Shown piece by piece: positions 55,491 to 64,000 of a stretch of 64,000 nt of DNA (the stretch's first letter is position 1; every line of letters begins with the position of its first letter). The notes under the pieces were generated by a model, which was not told the origin of the DNA, did no database searches, and saw only the letters and a list, made by a program, of their open reading frames with translations. The stretch is from Purshia tridentata (Eukaryota; Streptophyta; Magnoliopsida; Rosales; Rosaceae). Location: NCBI GenBank assembly GCA_003254885.1, contig QANT01007852.1, forward strand, positions 96,958 through 160,957, given 5' to 3'. A program made the position numbers and the translations under genes.

Positions 55491-57299
55491 TAAATTAATT
55501 TTCTAACCAAATAAACTTGTCAAATACGTAAATAGGTTACTTTTAGAAAAATAGCATATGTATCTCACGTGTTGCCTAGTTTAAGCCTTATCTCCTAGCT
55601 TTTCTCATGGGTTTAAGCAACTCACATGTTGTTAGGTTTAAGCTTCTCGCCCTTCACTCGCCTAACTCGTCCACTACTAATTTAATGGAATTCATATTAG
55701 ATTAGGTAACATCAGTTGTAGAATTATTCTCTCATCATCATTTATTGAAAAGCCCATGTGACATGTAACAACGGTATCAAGAGGCAATGTGACGCAGCAA
55801 GAAGTTAGGGATTCAAGTGAAACCCTAAAACACACACACACGCTTTGGAATCCACCAAAGAATTTGAGAAAAATCCCTCGTTTTCTGATTTATAAAATTG
55901 AATAATAGTTCACAAAAGATCAAAGTTGGCTTAAACAAGTTCCACAAGTCCTAACTTGACTAGGAAAGCAAAAATAAAATAGCAAAAATCGGCTGAAACT
56001 TTAAAGGCCGTTTTGAGGCCCTAAACGACCTCGGAAGCCCAAAAAGGCCTATGCATCACAGCTTAGCTGTGAGTTGGACTCGTGGCGCGATTCCTTTCGA
56101 TTTGATATGTAAATCGACTATATTCGGGCTCAGAAGCAAAGTCTAGTAGAAATAATTTCCCTCTTTTTTGACGTTCAAGTCCTTCTTCAAAGTAGAACGC
56201 CAAACGCTCTGCATCACAATGACATGGTGCCGATAAAACCATGCCAAACACGCTAAACTCCACGTGTACCTCTCAAATGTATTGGGATCCTTAAAAAAGT
56301 TGAGATATGCCACACTGACCCTAATATCACTTTTATCAATCAAAAGAGAAACCTATAAGATAACACAAGTAGGCCCGAACTGCACAGACGTTGATGTCGA
56401 CCAAATCGATGTCATTCACACCAGTAAATTTGTTTTTAAGCCATTCAAACCTCGAAGACTGCCCATAGTAGTACCCAATGCCTCCTTAGTCACTTCCACA
56501 GACATCCCCAACAGCTCGGTCACTAGATCACATGCACTGAACACTCTTTGGCTTCTAAACACTCTTTTAACTTACTCAATGGTCAGGTTTCGAATATGAG
56601 ACATTTATGTGGAGTGCTACCGAAAAATATAATCTTATTCGACAGCACACCTCCGAGCAATATTAAAATCTAGAAAAATTCAACCGTAGCACAAAAACTT
56701 CATTCAACCAACAAAAATCGAAATTCATTGCCTAGGATTCATACACTACTATGCAATCAACCCCTAACAGCTGAAAAACTATAGATGACTAATCTTTTTC
56801 ACTGATTCCATTAATATTGGAGTCAGATTTAAGGCCGCAATGGAGCGCCATACTTACTGCGATGGAAGGCGCAATGAGTGATGCAATTGTCTTCGTAATA
56901 GGCTACATGATGGAGCACGATGGGCAGTGGTGTTGGTCTTTGTTGGGCTAGGTGAACACAGTATAGGTTGGGTATAAAGAGAAATGGAGAGTCACCGTAA
57001 ACCATAATTAAACCTAGGCTTATGTCTCTATTAATCAAATCGAGTAGCATGGTAACTCAACCATAACTTAGAATTATAAAGTTCTATATAAACCATGCAG
57101 TAAACCTTTACAGCTAGCCCAACCTGTGTAATACTTTTGGAAAGACAAAGAAACAGAAAGAGAGAAAGGAAAAAAGAGATAATTATAGGAAAGGATAGAG
57201 AAGGGAAGAAACAAACTTAAGAAGTTTAGAGTTAAAAATTTAAACTTCTAAATTATTTAGAATTTACTACAACTAATATCTTTAAGTCTTTAAAGTCTT
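55491..57299. other. Unassigned sequence, probably old retroelement remains
   Basis: It holds the second copy of the 70-bp repeat (55675-55744) and several short frames without recognised domains (56063-56343, 56264-56599, 56829-57050). A CACACACAC tract lies at about 55832-55841. No gene is supported. Confidence 0.35.
55675..55744 (+). repeat. Second copy of the 70-bp segment at 40713-40782
   Basis: It is in the same orientation as the left copy, with about ten substitutions. See the left copy for landmarks. Confidence 0.8.
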
Positions 57300-60250
57300 T
57301 CTGCTATTGTAAGAAGCACAGCTTGTAGCCTTAAAGGGTAGAAAGTAAGGTGAGTTCCATAGATGTCCTTATCAAATTTTCTTTTAAAACTTTTATTTAC
57401 TATTTTTATTTATACATCTTTGTTTCATTTTATAAAACTAAAACCATGTTTTATATAACCCTTTAAACATGTTTTAAGAAAATGAAAATCAAAGAAAAAT
57501 AAAAAATCTGAAAATTTTCTAGAAAAATTCGTAGTTTCTTATGTCTTCTTTTTAAGGCTTATAACTAGCGTTTTAACCGTTCATTTTGCATGATCCACAC
57601 AGTTATAAAAATGACATTACTAGCTTTAGATGAGTATAAGAACGCTGGATTTCATCAAAGTTTGAGGTATTAAAATGAGATCTAAAGTCGAAGAAAAATT
57701 AGGATGATTTCTGGAAAAACTGACAGTTTTCGAGTAGCCTACTTTAAGGCTAATTATCTAGCAATTTAACCGTTTGTTTTCCATAATCTTTATATAGTTG
57801 TAAAGAGGTATTGTAGAGCTTTAAAATAAGTATAAGTTTTTATAATCTGGTAAAGGTTTGATGGGTTAAAATTTGAGTTAAATTGGAGAAGAAAAAAACT
57901 GAAAAAAATAGGAAAAGTTTTGTGGCTAGAGGAAGAAGATGATGAACAGTATCCGCCAGCAACCCACACTCACAGCACCGGTGCATGGTGCCACGTGCGG
58001 CATGCAATTTCCTGAGATCTCTATTGCCCAATTTGACCATACCAACTTCATGTTTCTATACAAGCCTAATGATAGTAGTTTCATATCAATGTAAAGCTTA
58101 TAAGTTAGGGTTCAAATTATACTTTTCTTAAAAGAGAGTGAAACAAATTTAAATTTAATTAATTTATGTCTAAACTATGATTGTTTTAAATTTTTTTACA
58201 CCCGAGTATAAAGGAACGAATTAAGAGAGAACCCGTACTCAAGGAATTAAGGTAGGGTCCCTATTCCTCAATGATAAACTATATTACAATAATCTTTGTG
58301 TCATTTTGAGATTTATTTCCTTATTATTATTATTTTTTTGGATTCTTTGTTAGTATGATTATTTTGATGAAGATTTTTTATAATTAATCTTGTTATTATT
58401 AATACTATGGGTATACACTATGAAATCTCTCAAGTATGTGATTTTCTCAAATTGCATAAAATTATATTACTATGCATTGTTCATTTTTGCTTATAAAATT
58501 ATAAACGTAGTTGTGAACAATATTAAGAAAATGATTAATTGAGCCACCAAGGAGAGAGAGAGAGAGATGGCTTGGTGGTCTCGTGATTTATTGGATATAC
58601 TAAGCAGAAGGGGTGATATACTTTGTGATTTTATGATTGTGGAAAAAATGTTGAAGAAAAAGTAGAATAAATAATATTTAAAATATTTGAAGTTACGAGA
58701 TGGACGAGTGTTGGCTTATACATAGGACATTCATGGCCACGGTAGTAAGATGATTGGTATGGAAGGTGTATGCCTATTTGTCTTATGTGTGTGTCAACAA
58801 GAATAGATAAGGAGTGAGTATGTGCATCTTCTCATCATTATACAACTTCTTATTGTCTTTTTTCTTCTCTTTACATTGAAACATTGATTAACTATGATAA
58901 CTAGCCATGAGAGATCACTACACCCTACTGAGCATCAAAAGCTCACACTTTAATAGACTGTGCAGGTGACAAGTAGGGCTGGGAATGGGTCGGGTTAGGT
59001 GATTATCAGCTAATTACCCGACCCATCCAACTTTGGCCAAAATTTCAAACTATTACTGGCTCGACTATTGTGGGTTGGATAATGGTTGTTACTCGACTTT
59101 GGCAAGTGGTTGGTGGGTCGGGTAATGGTTTTCCGACCACCTTTTTTTTTTTTTTGCTTTTTCTCAAAACAACAATTAACATAAAAAGCTTACATTAACA
59201 ACAATTAACAATAATTAACAACAATTAACAGCATTTGGTTTTAAAAAAAAAAACAATTAACAACAGTGTAGGGTATGTAGCAAATACTAAATAACAATTT
59301 AATATTAACATCATAAAAAAAAAAAAACCAATAGCTGAATAGCATATCATTTATAATAGCCAATAGTTGAATGAATAGCATAGATTGTTATTCAGCTAAT
59401 AGTTAAACATTGAATAGCATATATTTTTGGCATGCAAGTTGTGCAGTAAATTACATGTAAAAGTCAATGACTAAATAAATATATATCATAGCCAATAGCA
59501 TGTAAAAGCAGAAAATAACATTTGATCCCTCAAATAAAAATCACATTGCATATAAAAGCAATACCGCAAGTCTGCAAGTCTACAAGTGTAGCAAACCAAG
59601 CCACTAAATACTACCTCACACATACAATTATTCCCATCAGAATATCAATAAGAAGAAATCAAACTAAAGTCACTAAATACATAAAGTTAAATGGTACCAA
59701 CAAAAGGAGAAAAAATAATACTGAATTCTAATGTCTAAAATTGTTATGGGCTTGGGCTAAATTGAAATTTGTTATTTGTATGGGCTTGGGCAATTGGGCT
59801 AGGCTAATAATTGATTGATTAGGTATTATAGCAAAGTCGGTTGGTCAGATAATTATCGGACACCAACTTTTGCATATTTTTGCAACCACGAACCGACCTG
59901 CCTTTATATGCGTGGGCAAAATTATCAGCCCGACTTTGTGGATCGGGTAATGGGTGAGTATCAGCCAGAAAAATTGGGTAGGTAGTGGGTTGGTTGTTGG
60001 GTAAAACCAACCAATTCCCACCTCTAGTGACAAGAGTATTACAGATGATGTTAAATACTTAAGTGGAGTTTAGAGGAAATGTTGAAGTTTATGTTTTGTT
60101 TTATTACAAATAAATTGTAATATATAAGAAGATAAACACTTGGTGTCATACTCTTGAAATGATAGTTTTCTAAATAAAGTTTATTCTCATACTTATTTTA
60201 GTTAGTTTATTAAATTAAATTATTTTATATCTTTTTCACATCATAATTGT
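57300..60250 (+). mobile_element. Probable chromovirus-type LTR fragment, split by a hAT element
   Basis: Repeated phrases such as GGCTTATAACTAGCGTTTTAACCG (57557 on, longer version) and GGCTAATTATCTAGCAATTTAACC (57749 on) show an internal repeat of about 190 bp that I associate with long gypsy LTRs. Near 58910-58960 GATCACTACACCCTACTGAGC and AAAGCTCACACTTT parallel the TCACTCATAC...GAGCTTACCG segment of the LTRs at 864 and 7058. The order matches but the similarity is weak. Neither end is defined. The hAT element at 58974-60026 interrupts it. Confidence 0.4.
58974..60026. mobile_element. Non-autonomous hAT element with perfect 8-bp target duplication
   Basis: The termini are TAGGGCTGGGAATGGGT at the left and, reversed, TAGAGGTGGGAATTGGTTG at the right. 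The flanks are GTGACAAG at 58966-58973 and 60027-60034, a perfect 8-bp duplication. The ends carry further inverted GGGT/ACCC pairs. The interior holds A-rich tracts and several AACAATTAACA units (59170-59240). There is no transposase; the frames at 59522-60033 are shadows. Confidence 0.92.
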
Positions 60251-60337
60251 AGAAAAAAAAAATTTCAATCTGTGATTAGGACGTAAGTCACACTTTGTTC
60301 TAGAAAATTATGTTTTATTAGGATTGAGATGTGACCG

Positions 60338-60455
60338 TTATTAATGTGTATATGAGAATTATAAACCTTGACTGGAAGACAAATGATCAGTATGTACCTT
60401 ACAATTATTTTTACAATACTGTTGATAATATATATATATGTATGATTATCAACAT
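60338..60455 (+). repeat. Second copy of the segment at 42192-42322
   Basis: It is in the same orientation as the left copy, about 80% similar by eye and ending GATTATCAACATG. The two copies flank the interval holding the CACTA element, the LTR fragment and the hAT element. Confidence 0.8.
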
Positions 60456-60789
60456 GCTCTAAATCTGTAAGTTTTAATATTTTCAATAAAGTTTATATTT
60501 CAAATCAAGAATATGTTCATTACTATTTTGAACAATTATCAAACATCCACCCTGAAGACCCTCAATACCACCTCTATTACCTTGACTTCAAATCAGCAAG
60601 AGAAGATCACTTACCCCGGGACTTACCACATTGCCCTAACTGCCGAAACCACAGGTTTCTACCTTCCTGTCACTGATCTCCTTTTTACAATATTTCATTA
60701 AGTCCTGGCTCATCTGGATGGGCCTTGACTTAGTAGGAATTTTGTTGATAAGTTACTCTGGATCTTTAATTTTTGAAGAAAAAATTGTG

Positions 60790-60960
60790 CATGGTCTCAT
60801 TTTCCTTGAAGAAATTCCCTGGTAAGAAAGTCAGGGAGAGAATTTTGATCACCTTTAATAAATTCAATGTTAAAATCAAAAATTGAGAGTAAAGTTTGTA
60901 TTTCTTTTGTGACTTTTGGGTTTTGGGCATAAGATGCCATTGTGGAAGGGGAGGCTTTCT
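60790..60960 (-). pseudogene. Endogenous pararetrovirus-like RNase H fragment (Caulimoviridae type)
   Basis: One reverse frame shows the end of an RNase H-like segment with IFDFNIEFIKG and DFLTREF. The LTREF ending after an I-x-G-D-x-N-S-L-P-D pattern is reminiscent of the RNase H end in plant pararetroviruses and of their integrated copies. The frame is open for only about 55 codons and stops soon after. Reverse transcriptase, movement and capsid parts are not seen nearby. A gypsy RNase H remains possible. It is a short, inactive remnant. Confidence 0.45.
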
Positions 60961-63179
60961 CACTGACTGGATTCCACCAAACCTAGCATTGAGTCAGAGA
61001 ACCTGTTGTGTAGAGTCTTGATTTATCATTTTAATGGAACTAGACGGTTGCTCTGGTGGAATCCAGTCTATGCAATGGTCCAAGTCACTTTGATTGTTTC
61101 CCAAATTTCCCTATATCCACTTCAGATCCAGGAATCCTAAACAATGTTAAAGGGACTTGATAAAATTATTTATGGACAATCTAATCAATTTTGTTAAATT
61201 TTTATGATACTCATTTGAGTGTTGGGATGGTGAAATGACAATGATATATGAGTAGTAAAGAAATCTATATATTAAATCTCTTTTTTATAATAGTTATCAT
61301 GCTAATAATGTAGTTCAGTTCTATTCCATATTTAGTACACTTTTTTTAATTAAAATTTGCATAGAAACTGCAGGACATGATTGAAACATATTTACTTCAG
61401 ATAACGACATTAATGATTTTAAGGCAATACATTGAAATCAGAGACAAGATCACTAAAAGAGTATCACAAAGAATTTTTAGGGCATGAGAGACAACTTGTA
61501 ATTATCATCTCAAATATAAATACAAGACATATATGTAAAATGTAGGCAAGTTATGTAGGAGTGAGATAGAATTTGTCAATTACAGATATTTACCATATTT
61601 TTGTTTAAATTAATAATCCTGATAACACTTTAGCATATTTATTTTACCTTTTTAGATTGTCAAAATAAAATCAACAGAATGAAAACCTCCGAAAAGGCAT
61701 ATAACCCCTTCCTAATTCACATAATTCGTAAGAAATCAAAGAGGAAAAAATATTGACAAAAAAAACAAATGTTAGATTCTTAAAGAGAAGAAATAGATAT
61801 TAGATTCTTTGAGAGAAGATTCAATTCGATAGTAACTCAGTAGCTTTTTGTCTTGTAGAGATTATTTTATTCATTAGAACAAAAAAATATATATAGTTTT
61901 CCTCTAGGGTAGACATGTCTCTTTTTATTATTATTTATTTTACGGATTTTCTTCACCGAGGCTTGGTAATGGTACTGAGCACTCGACAATGACTATATTT
62001 TTTTACAGCTGAGCACTTTGTTCAGTGCTCGATACTGCTTCCACTGCTTAGCTAAGGGTAGATATCTTCACCCATGTTCGGAAGCTTTTCTACTAGCATA
62101 TTGAAATTTTTAAGAAGGATGCATAAAGGGACAAATGCATAACAGAGAATAAGTGTCCTTTAAGCATATTATTTTTAAACTTCATATCTTTTTCAATTTA
62201 CATCCTTACAAAAATTGATCATTGAGAAAGATAAAAGCAATAAACTATGTTCATATTCCACGAGTTCTTCTCCAACAACAATTTATGGGAGTTCAAAATT
62301 TTTGTTATAGCAAGGGTGAGGGTATAATTGTAAATGGTCACTAGTGTATTGTGATTGTTTCCAATCTTTCATGAAGATTATCCTCATAGATGACTCAATT
62401 ACAGTGGAGCATGTAATAAATTATGGAGACACTCATCTATGATTCCAGCAAGGCATATTTGACATTTTCTTGGTCAAACGATGAAATGATAGTAACAAAA
62501 GAGAGCAATTAATTACAAAGAAAATAAGCTTTTTTATCGAAATTTTCTTAAAAGAAAAAGCTAAACAATAGTGATCGAGGCTGACATCATAGGCAAATTA
62601 AAGCTATTCGAATATTGAAAAATTTGTATATATATTGTCGTATCCAAAGAGTTAAATTTCCATATTTGCGGAAACTTCAATGGAAATTTCGAAAAATTTT
62701 AAATTTTGACAGAAATTAAATAAAAACAATAGAAATTGCTATTAAAATACAGAAATTTTGAATGAAATTTTACCATATGTTTATTTAATATATTATCTAT
62801 TATCTTGATAAAAAGTATTGAAAAAACTAAATGATATAGTACGTTTCACGTGATATAAGGTGATTATAATATGTGCTGGAGATAATATAGTTAAATAAAA
62901 TTTGCATATTATTTATACTCAATATATTTTAGGATAAGATATAAGATATTAGATATTTAGGCATTTTAGAGTGTTTTTAATTATTTTTTATATAAAAATA
63001 TATTAGAGTTTAGAGTTTAAAAATAACAAAACGAAACCCCAAAATCAAAACTAGACAAAACTTTAAAGTTAAAACCCCAAACAAAACCCCAAACGAAACC
63101 CCAAACCTATTTATTTTGTAATTGCCTACATGCTCCAAACCTCAATCAACCTTTCAAGTTTCAACCCAAAATTTTTATT
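60961..63179. other. AT-rich sequence without recognised genes
   Basis: I see no coding or RNA gene. At 63040-63108 a low-complexity run repeats units like ACCCCAAACGAA. Several poly-A/T tracts are present. Confidence 0.45.
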
Positions 63180-63355
63180 TCTTTCCTTCCGTTTTTTTTC
63201 TTTTCTTTCCTTTTTTTTCCTTTCCTTTCTTTTTTTCTTTTCCTTCCCTTTTTTCTTTTCCTTCATTTTTTTCTTTCTTTTCTCCCACGACTCTCTCTTA
63301 GTTCTTCTTTCCTATCTTTTTCTTTTTTTCTTTTTTCCTTCCTCACTCACAGTGG
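63180..63355. repeat. Polypyrimidine (T/C) low-complexity tract
   Basis: About 175 bp consist almost only of T and C in TTTC/TTCC units. The forward frame 63130-63525 reads as serine/phenylalanine repeats because of it and is not a gene. The following 170 bp (CCACCATGCCGACC on) resembles in composition the GC-richer block of the chromovirus LTRs near 1200 and 7450, so an LTR is possible. Confidence 0.8.
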
Positions 63356-63966
63356 CACCACCTCCATTTTTGGCCACCATGCCGACCTTTTCTGGTCAAT
63401 CCAAGGCCACCAACAGGACTTCTAGGCACCGGCCATCTTCTCTCACCTTTCCTCCACGTCGACCAGCCACTACGTGCGTCAGAATTGCAAAAGGAAAGCT
63501 AACCACTGTTGGATTCTTTAGCTAATTCCAGTCACCCCTAAGCTCCGATCATCCAATTTTTTTGTAGGTTTTTTTTCCCTCACCATAGGCTTTTATTCTC
63601 CTAAGATTTGAGGTGCTAATTTTGTGTAATTTGATTTTGGATTTTAGAGTTTGAATACAATTTCAAAAATTTAGGTATATTTCAGGTATTTTGACAAAAT
63701 TTTCAAAATCTACTCAAAATTTATATGGTATGGTTTCAAAATTTCTACCCTCTCAAAAAGCAAAAATTTTGGCAATAGTGATGTGTATAATAAAAAAAAA
63801 AATTGTTTTAATTGTGCCATAAATATAATAGACCCAAAAAAAACAAAAAAAAAGGGGTGCCATAATCTTTCCCCATATATTAATACCATAATTTAATATC
63901 CCAACCCAACCCAATCCAATTTCCAATATTTTTTGATACAAAGTTGAAAGTTTCAGTAGTTCCAAC

Positions 63967-64000
63967 TAGGGATGGCAACGGGGCGGGGCGGGGCCGGGGG
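63967..64000 (+). mobile_element. 5' terminus of a hAT-like element, cut by the window end
   Basis: TAGGGATGGCAACGGGGCGGG at 63967 closely follows the form of hAT termini seen at 27479 and 58974. The element continues beyond the window, so it cannot be confirmed here. Confidence 0.45.

Noticed and set aside
63040-63108. Telomere-like CCCCAAA repeats
   Set aside because: Units vary in length and do not match the plant telomere unit CCCTAAA; treated as low-complexity sequence.
63130-63525. 131-codon frame of phenylalanine and serine
   Set aside because: It is a translation of a polypyrimidine tract, not a gene.

Overview
This is a piece of a flowering-plant nuclear genome, most likely a eudicot and possibly a woody one. 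The evidence is an AT-rich sequence dominated by nested plant transposons (Ty3/gypsy and Ty1/copia LTR elements, CACTA, MULE and hAT elements) and intron-containing genes of plant families. I see no rRNA or tRNA gene, no CRISPR array and no prokaryotic organisation. The species cannot be named from the sequence alone.

Layout. Positions 1-19.6 kb are a stack of LTR retrotransposon remains: a chromovirus-type 3' LTR (864-2691), two related reverse-strand solo LTRs (3081-5080 and 10568-12367), a solo LTR with a perfect CAAAT target duplication (7058-8809) nested in an opposite-strand chromovirus LTR, and an older reverse-strand copia element whose leader is split by a younger deleted copia element (16264-18900, target duplication CTTGT). 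Positions 19.8-20.1 kb hold a fragment resembling a replication protein A type OB fold.

The genic part is 22.1-37.1 kb, all on the reverse strand. Copy 1 (22119-25453, with a 5' UTR exon near 26 kb) is a TRAF-type zinc-finger gene whose three predicted coding exons join in frame to 725 codons. Its second exon is a coding minisatellite with a 51-bp (17-residue) period. Copy 2 (about 33.1-35.3 kb) is a segmental duplicate with half the repeat array, a lost start codon and frameshifts. Directly upstream of copy 2 lie the first three exons of a CNX1 (molybdenum cofactor, MoeA-domain) gene. The rest of CNX1 is absent, and the splice phases would allow an in-frame CNX1-TRAF fusion.

Between and beside these genes are a hAT element nested in a gypsy-type LTR (27.1-29.3 kb), a MULE-like foldback element with a perfect 9-bp target duplication (29689-30459), and a 1.8-kb foldback element just upstream of the CNX1 start (37357-39150).

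Positions 42357-55490 are a 13.1-kb CACTA element with a TAA target duplication. It carries decayed TNP2-like and Transposase_24-like genes on the reverse strand, and its TNP2 gene is split by a fragment of a MULE mudrA gene with a SWIM zinc finger. Positions 55.5-64 kb hold a probable chromovirus LTR fragment broken by a hAT element (58974-60026, target duplication GTGACAAG), a small fragment resembling an endogenous pararetrovirus RNase H, AT-rich sequence without genes, and the start of another hAT-like element at the window edge. The only gene that looks intact is TRAF copy 1.
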